From positions 1 to 36,984 of IMG/VR virus record IMGVR_UViG_3300027754_000228: DNA of 36,984 nucleotides, one strand, 5' to 3'. Source of the DNA: a virus. The notes beneath the pieces were generated by a model that was not told the DNA's origin, searched no databases, and saw only the letters and a list, made by a program, of their open reading frames with translations. The position numbers and the translations under genes are program-made. Shown piece by piece: positions 1 to 7,402 of the stretch. Position 1 is the first letter of the stretch. Each line of letters opens with the position of its first letter.

Positions 1-127
1 CCGAGACACCTGCCCCTGTGGTCATGCCCGCGGCGGCTCCGGTGGCCCCGGACATGGCGGCCCTCGTCCAGATGCTCGCGGGCGCGATTGCCCAGTCGGG
101 CACGATGAATGCGGAAGCGTTCAAGGA
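1..127. repeat. Terminal direct repeat, left copy
   Basis: These 127 bases are identical to the last 127 bases of the window. An exact overlap of this length is what a de Bruijn assembler with k = 127 leaves at the ends of a circular contig. I therefore read it as evidence that the genome is complete and circular (or circularly permuted), not as a biological terminal repeat. Confidence 0.9.
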
Positions 128-560
128 CGCGATGGGTTCGCAGTCCGCGATGGCCCGCAACCCGATTGCCGAGACGTATCTGTCGGGTGGCTATCCCGGC
201 AAGAGCGTGTTCAGTCATCCCGATGGGGATGCCGCCCACCCGCGCACGGAGCTCCGCTGCCCGATGTATCTGGGCATCTACGACCAGAAGGGCGAGACCA
301 CCCCCGCGTTTGAAATTGACGGCCGCGCCTGCAAGGAAACCGAGCGCGTGTTGCTGAATCAGTTGGTCCCTGGTGCCTACATGGTCGAGCGCAACGACGG
401 CAAGAGCGCGAAGTGGCGTGTGGTGCAGCAGACCGACGACCTAGGCGAAGCGATCCGCCTGGTGATTGCGATTCCTCCGACGTGGCTGAGCAAGGCCGAA
501 CAGGCCCAGATGCCGAGCCAGACGCAGTTCCTCAAGCAGTTGAGCGGCGCCGCCGCATAA
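1..560 (+). CDS. Hypothetical virion-cluster protein, 3' part (continues from 36740)
   Basis: This is the C-terminal part of a gene that starts at 36740 and is cut by the linearisation. Joined, it gives about 225 residues. The N-terminal third is rich in alanine and proline and looks like a linker. The C-terminal two thirds (from about residue 90) look globular, with mixed charged and aromatic residues. I do not recognise a family. It lies between two beta-rich capsid-associated proteins (35954 and 568), so a virion or head-completion role is likely by position only. The stop is followed 7 bases later by the next gene, which has its own AAGGA ribosome site. Confidence 0.85.
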   Translation, partial: ETPAPVVMPAAAPVAPDMAALVQMLAGAIAQSGTMNAEAFKDAMGSQSAMARNPIAETYLSGGYPGKSVFSHPDGDAAHPRTELRCPMYLGIYDQKGETTPAFEIDGRACKETERVLLNQLVPGAYMVERNDGKSAKWRVVQQTDDLGEAIRLVIAIPPTWLSKAEQAQMPSQTQFLKQLSGAAA

Positions 561-567
561 GGACATC

Positions 568-975
568 ATGGATACACAGATTCAGTCGAATCCGCAGTTG
601 TTTACCGGCCAGGTGCAGATGACCGGCTCGTTCGGTTACGCGGCCGGCTCCGGTGGGGCGGTCACGCAGGCGACCAATCGCACCACGGGCGTCACGATCA
701 ACAAGCTCTCGGGCACGATCACGACCAATAACACCTCGCTGGCGGCGGAAGCGGCGGCCAAGTTCACCGTCACCAATAGCACCGTGGCGATTGGCGATGT
801 GGTGCTGGTGGCGCAGCAGTCCGGCGCGGTCGGCGTGATGACGGATGTGGTGGTCGTCGCGGTGGCGGCGGGCTCGTTCGACATCAGCGTGATGAACAAC
901 AACCCGGCGGCTGGCACGGCCGAAACCGGCGCTATCCTTGTCAACTTCATTGTCGTCAAGGCTGTGAGCGCGTAA
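568..975 (+). CDS. Small beta-rich capsid-associated protein
   Basis: A 135-residue protein made almost entirely of Ala, Thr, Val, Gly, Ser and Asn, with alternating polar and hydrophobic residues typical of a beta-sandwich. The central part has the look of a common phage structural protein: a Gly-Ala-Val-Thr-Gln-Ala-Thr-Asn start, then a Thr/Asn-rich strand, then Thr-Asn-Ser before a hydrophobic strand. Such proteins often sit next to capsid genes and act as decoration or head-fibre proteins; that role is inferred here. The ATG follows AAGGA by five bases. The TAA stop overlaps the next ATG (TAATG). Confidence 0.8.
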   Translation: MDTQIQSNPQLFTGQVQMTGSFGYAAGSGGAVTQATNRTTGVTINKLSGTITTNNTSLAAEAAAKFTVTNSTVAIGDVVLVAQQSGAVGVMTDVVVVAVAAGSFDISVMNNNPAAGTAETGAILVNFIVVKAVSA

Positions 976-1328
976 TGCAGGCGGTGGTGCTTGCCTCATC
1001 GTCGCTCTGCGAGACGGACGCAACCCCGTTGCTCCCGAAGTTTGCGGTCGTAAACGCGGCGGTGGGGGATAACTCGATTGTCGCGGCGGTGACGGGCAAG
1101 AAGATCCGTGTGCTGTCGGGGCTGTTGGTGGCGGGCGCGATTGGCACCGTGCGGTTCGAGTCAGCGGCGGGCGGGACGGCGTTGACCGGCATCATGGTGT
1201 GCGTGGCGAGTAATGTGTTGCCGTTTCCGTTCAATCCGCTCGGCCATTTTGAAACCGTGGCGGGGCAGGCGTTGAGCCTCGAAACGACGGCAGACGTGGA
1301 CGGCTGGATTACGTACGTCGAAGTGTAG
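975..1328 (+). CDS. Small beta-rich structural protein
   Basis: A 117-residue beta-rich protein, starting at an ATG that shares one base with the preceding stop. It has alternating hydrophobic and small residues, few charges, and ends in strands rich in Thr and Val. No catalytic motif is visible. Position between capsid-associated proteins and the adaptor suggests a virion surface or connector protein. I cannot name a family; small phage proteins of this kind are often decoration proteins. Confidence 0.75.
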   Translation: MQAVVLASSSLCETDATPLLPKFAVVNAAVGDNSIVAAVTGKKIRVLSGLLVAGAIGTVRFESAAGGTALTGIMVCVASNVLPFPFNPLGHFETVAGQALSLETTADVDGWITYVEV

Positions 1329-1342
1329 CCGATGGCGACACG

Positions 1343-2314
1343 ATGACACGCGCTGAGTTACTTACGGCGGTTGGGCAGCGACTCGACAAGAACGTGTCCA
1401 GCATGGACGCGACGACCCAAGCACGGCTGATCGGGTATCTCAACCAGCGCCAGCGGCGGCTGTTGTCGCTGCCTGGCATCAAGCATCTGCGCGACGATAC
1501 GATCACGTTCGCATCGGTCGCGTCTCAGCCCGATTACGTCCTCCCGAACATCGCCAAGATTCTCGGGATGCGCGAAACGACAAATAAACGGGTGCTGTTC
1601 GAGATGAGCCTGTCCGAGTGGCGGCAAATCTGGCCGGATACGTCCATCACCGGCGTACCGGAACGCTACATTTGGCGCAGTCAGATGGCCGTGGCGGTGC
1701 AGCCCTCGGATGCGTCGTCGCTGTTCGTCAAGTCCACCAGCGCCAGCGACACCACGCAGACCTGTTACGTCGTCGGCGCGATCACGGGCGGGTATCCCGT
1801 GTCGGCGTCGGTGACGCTGACCGGGACGACGGCGGTCAATGTGGCCTCGGCCACGTCTACCTGGATTCGCGTGGACAAGTTCTACCTCTCGGCGGTCGGG
1901 GTCGGCACGATCACGCTCAACGAAGACAGCGGGGCCGGCACGGAACTCGGGCGGATCACGATTGGCAAGACCAACACGGACTACACCGGGTTCTCCCTGT
2001 GGCAAACACCCTCGGCGGTGATCACCTACTACGTGGACATCACCAGGGCCATTACTGACCTCGCGCAGTCCACCGACGTGCCGCTGTTGCCGGAAGACTT
2101 TCACGACGTGATCATGCTCGGCTGCGTGATGGACGAATATCAGCGGCTGTCAGATTCGCGGTATGGCGTGGCGGCGAGCGAGTATGCCCAGCGCGTCGGT
2201 GAGTTGCAATACTGGCTGGCCGGCACGGCGTCGGGGCGACCGGGATCACTGGTGCGTGGCCGTAGCGTCGGGATCCCATCCCAGCTTGGGGCGTACTATC
2301 CGGCGGGCACCTAG
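1343..2314 (+). CDS. Head-tail adaptor (neck) protein, putative
   Basis: A 323-residue protein. The N-terminal region (residues 1-100) is helical then strand-forming, with an Arg/Gln-rich helix ending in Leu-Leu-Ser-Leu-Pro-Gly. A Thr/Ser/Val-rich segment (about 120-230) looks like an inserted Ig-like or beta-sandwich domain. A C-terminal helical part (about 240-300) follows. This layout and the place just before the tail nozzle match podovirus adaptor proteins that bind below the portal, such as P22 gp4 or T7 gp11-type proteins in position. Family assignment is inferred from position and composition. An Ig-like insertion would be an elaboration exposed on the particle. Confidence 0.65.
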   Translation: MTRAELLTAVGQRLDKNVSSMDATTQARLIGYLNQRQRRLLSLPGIKHLRDDTITFASVASQPDYVLPNIAKILGMRETTNKRVLFEMSLSEWRQIWPDTSITGVPERYIWRSQMAVAVQPSDASSLFVKSTSASDTTQTCYVVGAITGGYPVSASVTLTGTTAVNVASATSTWIRVDKFYLSAVGVGTITLNEDSGAGTELGRITIGKTNTDYTGFSLWQTPSAVITYYVDITRAITDLAQSTDVPLLPEDFHDVIMLGCVMDEYQRLSDSRYGVAASEYAQRVGELQYWLAGTASGRPGSLVRGRSVGIPSQLGAYYPAGT

Positions 2315-4300
2315 ATGGATAAGTTCTGGATGCTCTCGGGGCCAGCCTCGCTGATTGAGCGGGGCAATGCTCTACTCGGGGACAGCCCGATCGAACTGTC
2401 GAACGCCTACATGCTGAGTGAAGCCGTGGTGCAGATGCGCCAGGCATTCGCATCGGAAGACTACTCCGCGTCTGGGCTGGATGGCCCGGTGGAGTGGATT
2501 GCGCGGCATGTCACGAATACCGGCGACGAGGAAGGCTGGGCCGCGTCGAACAACAGCGGCACCGCGGAACTCGGCCGGCGGTCTGGTGGCGTGTGGGGCG
2601 CTCAGACGTTCAGCGACACCGCCGCGGCGTCGAATCTCCGCTACATGCACTCTGTGCCCCAGAACGGCAAGTTGTTCCTGGCCTACGACAGCAACGTCAA
2701 CCGTCTGCACGTCTGGGACGGCACGACCGTGCGGCGGGTGGGGTTGATTGTCGCCACGGCTCCCACGGTGGCCCAGATGGGCGCGGGCGCGGTGTCCTTT
2801 ACCCGCTACTACCGGCAGCGGAACACGGTGCAAGTGTCGGGCGTGACCACGATGCGCTCGGAACCGTCCACGTCCGTGTCGATCACGATTGCCTCACGGC
2901 TGGGCGTAACGGTCACCAAGGGCGCGGTGAGCGGCGACAACGAAACGCACTGGGAGTTGGAGGCGTCGGCGTCCTTGAGCGGCCCCTGGTATCGCATTGC
3001 GACCAACTTGGTGGGCACGACGACGTATGACGACACCAGCGCGTCGATCAGCACGACCAACCTGAGCGACACCGAAGGGCTCTACATCCCGCCCCCCAGC
3101 GCGAAATACCTCGTCTCGGACGGTGCGGTGCTGTTGCTGGCGGGCGCGTGGGAAACCACGGCGGCGACCGGGCAGACGGTGCCCTCTCAGAATCGCGTGT
3201 GGTTCACCCGTCCGCTGGGCGCGTCGGATGTCAGCGACGATGAATCCATCCCTGAGACGGGGACACAGAACAACTGGATCATCGTCGGGGACGCGGGGCC
3301 GATCACCGGCCTGGTCGGGCCGCTGTATGGCGAGATTTTCGTGTTCAAGGCATCAAGCATCTGGAAGCTGGTCCCGACCGGCGATGTGGACACGCCGTAT
3401 TCCAAAGTGCTGGTCTCCGATGCTTACGGCGCGGTGGATCAGCGGGTGATTTCGGCGGGCGACCTCGGAGGCGCACCGGCCATCTTCTTCTCGGACGAAA
3501 GCGCCCTGTATGCGCTGTCGTCCGGGGGTGTGCAGTGCGTCTCGGAAGCGATTGCCAGGGACTTGCGGCAGACCTCGGTGACGGCCTCCGATAGCTTCGT
3601 GTCGTTCGACCCGTTCCAGCGCATCCTGCTGTATCAAGTCTCGACGGCGGCGGCGTCTACCACTGGCAGTTATCGGGCGTTCACGTTTGACGTGGCGAAG
3701 CAGCAGTGGAGCGGCTTTGATCTGGGTGGGGCGACCAGCGGCTGGATCATGGGCGTCGGCGTGTTGGACTCCACCACGATCATGGGCGGCACGGGCGCGG
3801 CGATCATCAACGGCGCGTTCTTGGAAGATCCCAACGGCGGTCGGCGCCTGTATCTCTGCGGCCAGTCGTCGGCATCGGTCGGCACGCTGTTCAAGTGGGC
3901 AGGCCAGGTCGGGCTCGATGTCACGAATCCCTATACCGCGGTGGCGCGGTATCGGCGGGCGTTCGCCGCGCAACTCGGCAAGAAAATCACGACCGGCAAC
4001 CCGACCGTGTGGTATCGCAACCCCCAGGGCGCGACGGCTGGCACCCTGACGTTGCAAGCCTCGTTGATCCGCGATTACGACGAGACGCGCACGCAGAGCA
4101 TCACGCTGGAGACGACGGACGACGAAGACGGCATCTCGGTGAAACAGGTCACGCTGGAATCGCTGGCGTCGGCGGATGTGTCCACGCTCGACGTGCGGCT
4201 GTCGCTGAGTTATAGCGGCACGGCGTTTACGTCTAGCACGACGCCCTCGATTGACGCGATCTCGATTCCCTACACCGTGGGTCAGGAGTTACCGCAATGA
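2315..4300 (+). CDS. Tail nozzle / hub protein, beta-propeller-like, putative
   Basis: A 661-residue, beta-rich protein with many Trp- and Asp-containing turns (for example LHVWDG, VWFTRP, IWKLVPTG, FFSDESALYAL). These recur at intervals expected for propeller blades. Large proteins of this kind follow the adaptor in podoviruses (position of P22 gp10 or T7 gp12) and form the tail nozzle. The ATG comes immediately after the previous stop, and the stop overlaps the next ATG (ATGA), so translation is probably coupled. The C-terminal 100 residues, rich in Thr and Ser, may bind fibres. The fold is inferred from sequence pattern, not from a search. Confidence 0.7.
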   Translation: MDKFWMLSGPASLIERGNALLGDSPIELSNAYMLSEAVVQMRQAFASEDYSASGLDGPVEWIARHVTNTGDEEGWAASNNSGTAELGRRSGGVWGAQTFSDTAAASNLRYMHSVPQNGKLFLAYDSNVNRLHVWDGTTVRRVGLIVATAPTVAQMGAGAVSFTRYYRQRNTVQVSGVTTMRSEPSTSVSITIASRLGVTVTKGAVSGDNETHWELEASASLSGPWYRIATNLVGTTTYDDTSASISTTNLSDTEGLYIPPPSAKYLVSDGAVLLLAGAWETTAATGQTVPSQNRVWFTRPLGASDVSDDESIPETGTQNNWIIVGDAGPITGLVGPLYGEIFVFKASSIWKLVPTGDVDTPYSKVLVSDAYGAVDQRVISAGDLGGAPAIFFSDESALYALSSGGVQCVSEAIARDLRQTSVTASDSFVSFDPFQRILLYQVSTAAASTTGSYRAFTFDVAKQQWSGFDLGGATSGWIMGVGVLDSTTIMGGTGAAIINGAFLEDPNGGRRLYLCGQSSASVGTLFKWAGQVGLDVTNPYTAVARYRRAFAAQLGKKITTGNPTVWYRNPQGATAGTLTLQASLIRDYDETRTQSITLETTDDEDGISVKQVTLESLASADVSTLDVRLSLSYSGTAFTSSTTPSIDAISIPYTVGQELPQ

Positions 4301-4584
4301 AACTCGGGCTGCACTTCCGCGCCGTGATTGCGTCGTTCTCATCGGCGCTGATTGCGGAATTGGATCAACTCGTCTCACGGATCAACACCTGGGCGGGCAA
4401 AGAGCATCTGTCTGACGGGACGCACGGCGACATCAGTGTCACCGGGTTGACGTTTGGCGGCGAGACGCAAACGACGGTGGGCGCGGCGGGGGCGGCGACG
4501 GCATTGCCGGCCACGCCTTCTGGCTATGCCGTCTTTACCATCGGGACGACCGAATACGTCCTCCCGTATTACGCGAAGAGCTAA
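4297..4584 (+). CDS. Small tail-associated protein
   Basis: A 95-residue protein overlapping the nozzle gene by ATGA. Residues 1-35 form a hydrophobic amphipathic helix. The rest is Gly/Ala/Thr-rich and ends with a motif of the type Ala-Leu-Pro-Ala-Thr-Pro-x-x-Tyr followed by a short strand and V-L-P-Y-Y. That ending recurs in phage tail genes located beside fibres; its function is not known to me. A role as fibre attachment or tail tip subunit is inferred from the position directly before the fibre gene. Confidence 0.7.
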   Translation: MKLGLHFRAVIASFSSALIAELDQLVSRINTWAGKEHLSDGTHGDISVTGLTFGGETQTTVGAAGAATALPATPSGYAVFTIGTTEYVLPYYAKS

Positions 4585-4595
4585 AGGACTATTCA

Positions 4596-5912
4596 ATGCC
4601 TGCTGCATGGACGACACCGAGAAACTGGACCGCGGGCGAACTCGTCACCGCCGCCATTGGTAATTCGGCGTGGCGCGACAACCTGATGTATTTGAAGGAC
4701 TCGCCCGTCTTCGATGGCAACGTGACGGTGACGGGCACGACGCTGTTGACTGGCGTGGCGACGCTCACCGCCGCCCCGGTGTTTAGTTCTGCCACGGCTT
4801 CGCAGGCGGTCTTCACCAACGGCAGCAAGGCCCTGGTCAGTAATGCCATCACGGGCACGGGCAACGTGGTGATGAGCGCGAGCCCGACCCTGACGGGCAC
4901 CATTGCTGGCTCGGCGATGACGCTGAGCAGCACCCTCGGCGTGACGGGTGCCACGACCCTGTCCTCGACCGTGGCGACCGGCGCGTTGACCGTGACCGGT
5001 GCGGCAACCGTCTCGACGACACTGGGCGTCACGGGTGCGACCACCTTGTCGTCTACGGTAGCGACCGGTGCGCTGACGGTGACCGGTGCCGCGACGGTCT
5101 CCACGACCCTCGGCGTGACCGGTGCAACCACGCTGTCGTCCGGCACCTACAGCACGTTCCTCAAAAGCACCACGGCCCTCGCGACCCCTGCGGCCCTGAC
5201 CGCCACGCAAGCCACCGCGTTTGCCAGCACCGTGTCTGGTAGCGCCATTATGGGCTTCGGCACGACCAACGATGTCGCGCTAATGAACCGTGCAGGGACG
5301 GTCGTGTTAGGCGTCGGCCCGAATACGACCACCGTCAATATGACGGGCCTCCTCACCGTCTCGGGCTTCGGGACGCACAGCTTTAGTGCGAGTGGGGCGG
5401 GTTTCAACGCGATACAGGTTGAAAATACAACCAGCGGAGCAGCAGCCCGAGCCTATGCGTTAGTCACGGCTGGTTCGGTCAACGCTCAGTTGTTTGCCTT
5501 TTCGCAAGGTTATACGACTGGAACGTGGGACAAGCAAGCAGCAACTGCGCTGTATGCAGACGGTGCAGGCGGCATCAGTATCGTCGCCTCTAACGCCTCC
5601 GGCGCCATCCGCTTCTACGCTGGCGGGACGACGTTGCGGGGGTCGTTTGATACCTCTGGTAATTTAGGTTTAGTGCTTCCGCTGAAGCTGCAAAACAACT
5701 CATCGGCCATGACAACGGCACTCGCCATGTCTGGCAATGCGTACGACGTGGTGATCCTTGGTGGAAACTCAAACTATTCCGGTCTGTACTACAGCGCGAC
5801 TGTGCCAGCAGCCAACGCAGGGTTAAACGGAGCGGTGCAAGTAACTACCACGGGTTCTATCTATTTCTATTCTGGCGGGTCGAGATACGTTCTCGCCGGG
5901 GTGTTAGCTTAA
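4596..5912 (+). CDS. Tail fibre / receptor-binding protein with 29-residue repeats
   Basis: A 438-residue protein. The first 35 residues (W-T-T-P-R-N-W-T-A-G-E-L type, then R-D-N-L) match the conserved N-terminus of many phage tail fibres and probably anchor to the tail. Residues 114-182 hold two full and one partial copy of a 29-residue Thr/Val/Gly repeat, as in trimeric beta-helical shafts. The region after about residue 270 is compositionally different and likely forms the receptor-binding tip. AAAGGA lies eight bases before the ATG. The reading frame stays open for 26 codons after the TAA (see 5913-5993). Host-range protein by inference. Confidence 0.8.
   Translation: MPAAWTTPRNWTAGELVTAAIGNSAWRDNLMYLKDSPVFDGNVTVTGTTLLTGVATLTAAPVFSSATASQAVFTNGSKALVSNAITGTGNVVMSASPTLTGTIAGSAMTLSSTLGVTGATTLSSTVATGALTVTGAATVSTTLGVTGATTLSSTVATGALTVTGAATVSTTLGVTGATTLSSGTYSTFLKSTTALATPAALTATQATAFASTVSGSAIMGFGTTNDVALMNRAGTVVLGVGPNTTTVNMTGLLTVSGFGTHSFSASGAGFNAIQVENTTSGAAARAYALVTAGSVNAQLFAFSQGYTTGTWDKQAATALYADGAGGISIVASNASGAIRFYAGGTTLRGSFDTSGNLGLVLPLKLQNNSSAMTTALAMSGNAYDVVILGGNSNYSGLYYSATVPAANAGLNGAVQVTTTGSIYFYSGGSRYVLAGVLA
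4935..5141 (+). repeat. Tandem 87-bp coding repeats in fibre shaft
   Basis: Units at 4935-5021, 5022-5108 and a partial unit at 5109-5141 encode the same 29-residue peptide. The DNA copies differ mainly at third codon positions (for example CTC/CTG and GTG/GTC), so the peptide is conserved while the DNA has drifted. Confidence 0.85.
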
Positions 5913-5993
5913 AAAAGATGGATCGTCGGTTGGCAGCAGCACGACGCTCGTCTCGCAGCAATGGAAGCCAAACTTTTAGCAGCAGGAGTATAG
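5913..5993 (+). other. Open 26-codon extension in frame with the fibre gene
   Basis: After the fibre TAA (5910-5912) the same frame stays open to a TAG at 5991-5993, two bases before the next ATG. The translation contains a W-I-V-G-W-Q-Q-H-D-A-R-L stretch and a Glu/Ala/Leu helix, which looks more protein-like than the Arg/Ser-rich frame that starts at ATG 5918. Only one internal ATG (5961) exists in the frame. It may be a lost or read-through fibre C-terminus, or a small gene with an unrecognised start. Confidence 0.35.
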
Positions 5994-5995
5994 AC

Positions 5996-6232
5996 ATGGC
6001 GATAGTCGGTATTTTTCTCGGTGGCACGGTGGCGGTCAGTTCGACGGGTGTGCTGACGATGGGGGCAAGCGTCCAGATGATCGACAGCGAACTCGGTGAG
6101 GTGGGACAGCGGAATATTCCAGCCACAGACCCTGCGACTATCGCGCAAGTCAATGCGACGTTGCAGTCGATGATGCCGCAGTTGTCCATTGATGCGGGCT
6201 TCCCCGTGACGATGCCGGGAGTCACGCCATGA
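5996..6232 (+). CDS. Small hypothetical protein of the tail region
   Basis: A 78-residue protein from ATG 5996. I chose this start because AGGAG lies eight bases upstream. The longer frame from ATG 5918 adds an Arg/Ser-rich segment with no convincing ribosome site. Residues 1-20 are hydrophobic and Gly-rich. The middle has S-V-Q-M-I-D-S-E-L-G-E, and the end is rich in Met, Pro and Thr. No family is recognised. It overlaps the following gene by ATGA, and its position between the fibre and the internal-protein block suggests a minor virion or assembly role. Confidence 0.6.
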   Translation: MAIVGIFLGGTVAVSSTGVLTMGASVQMIDSELGEVGQRNIPATDPATIAQVNATLQSMMPQLSIDAGFPVTMPGVTP

Positions 6233-6441
6233 CGAACTACTGGCGGCTCAAGGCGGCAGTGTTGACGCGGCAACTGGCCATGCAGCAGCTACAGGCTGAG
6301 GCGGAGAAGGTGCAAGCCGCATATGCGGCAGCGATGTTGGCCGAGGGCATGGAGGCTGGGAAGAATTATCAGTTCAACGATGCCGATGAGACCGCGGTCG
6401 AGGTGACCCAGGTGGAATCAGAGTCGAATGATGGCGCGTAA
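6229..6441 (+). CDS. Small coiled-coil protein
   Basis: A 70-residue protein starting at an ATGA overlap. Residues 5-45 form a continuous Gln/Ala/Leu/Glu helix with hydrophobic residues at heptad spacing, so a coiled coil is likely. The C-terminal 25 residues are acidic. It overlaps the next gene by 14 bases. No known family. Small acidic coiled-coil proteins here could be chaperones or assembly factors for the ejection proteins encoded just downstream; that is inference from position. Confidence 0.7.
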   Translation: MTNYWRLKAAVLTRQLAMQQLQAEAEKVQAAYAAAMLAEGMEAGKNYQFNDADETAVEVTQVESESNDGA

Positions 6442-7402
6442 CAACTTTAACGACGACGATCTGGATCAGGATGCGCTGCTGGCGCAGTTGGAGGCTAGCG
6501 GTGACCCAGGCACCGGAGGGACCGTCCTGGGTGGAGGACAAAGAAGCCCCATGGAGGGCGGCCCTTACGACGACACCATGGGCGGGCGCTTACCGCGGGG
6601 GTCCGTGCAGACATTTGGTGGCCCTTCCGACGGCCTCTCGAACACGGGGAACCAAGGCCAGATCGGGCATATTACCCGTGGCGGCACTGTGCCGCTTGGG
6701 CCACTTGTAGGGCCGGATGATGCGCCCACATCAAACACGATGCCGGTCGATCGCAAGCCGGTGCCGCAGACGATGCTTGGCGGGACGACCACGACGCCGC
6801 CCGCGTTCACCAGGGATACGCGGGACGCCCTGAAGTACGGCAACGTCGGGCGCATGGAAGGCTTTAACACGGGGGACTACGGCGGCGATCTGAAGGCCCG
6901 CAACTCCGTGAAGAACACATTCGGCCGGATTGCCAGCCGCTACGCCAACGCGCCGAACTCGGTGGAGGTCATGATGGCCGACCCTGACTTCAAATCGGCC
7001 TTCCCGAACGCGAAACGGGTGGCCGGAGGCGCAGGCGACAAGATCGACTTTGGCGGCGTGCTGAGCGATTTTGAGAGCGGTTCGCCGGTCGGCGTGGTCG
7101 ATGTGCTGACCGCGAGCGACCCCCGGAACAACACCGCGAACGGGTGGGCGTGGATGCCCGATGGCGAAGGCGGCATGGTGCAGGGCGGTGGCCCTGCGGC
7201 ACAAGCGAACGCGCCCACGGGTGGTCAGCGCATCGACAATGGCTCGATTGGACGCCCCGCCCCCGCCGACGCCCCAGCGCAGACCCCGCCCCAGAACGCG
7301 GACCCGATGGCGGCGATCATGGCAGAAATTCAAGCGTTGCAAAACGGGGGCGGATCGCCGATGGAGCAGGACGCACTCTTGCAGCTGCTGGGGGCCGTGT
7401 AA
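6428..7402 (+). CDS. Putative internal virion protein with cargo motif at both ends
   Basis: A 324-residue protein. Residues 12-21 read LDQDALLAQL and residues 312-321 read MEQDALLQLL, the same helical motif found at the N-termini of the proteins at 10540, 29287 and 32151. Residues 25-130 are Gly/Pro/Thr-rich and probably disordered. A compact region (about 150-245) contains FGRIASRYA, DPDF and KIDFGGVLSDFESG, which looks like a conserved globular domain of unknown function. A Pro/Ala linker follows. It is the first large gene of the block before lysis, where P22-like phages encode ejection proteins. An ATG lies at 6428 and another at 6431; neither has a strong ribosome site. Confidence 0.75.
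   Translation: MMARNNFNDDDLDQDALLAQLEASGDPGTGGTVLGGGQRSPMEGGPYDDTMGGRLPRGSVQTFGGPSDGLSNTGNQGQIGHITRGGTVPLGPLVGPDDAPTSNTMPVDRKPVPQTMLGGTTTTPPAFTRDTRDALKYGNVGRMEGFNTGDYGGDLKARNSVKNTFGRIASRYANAPNSVEVMMADPDFKSAFPNAKRVAGGAGDKIDFGGVLSDFESGSPVGVVDVLTASDPRNNTANGWAWMPDGEGGMVQGGGPAAQANAPTGGQRIDNGSIGRPAPADAPAQTPPQNADPMAAIMAEIQALQNGGGSPMEQDALLQLLGAV

Noticed and set aside
4589-5210. Long - strand frames opposite the fibre shaft
   Set aside because: They mirror the Thr/Val/Gly repeats of the fibre gene. Their repeats are shadows of the coding strand, and they lack starts with ribosome sites.
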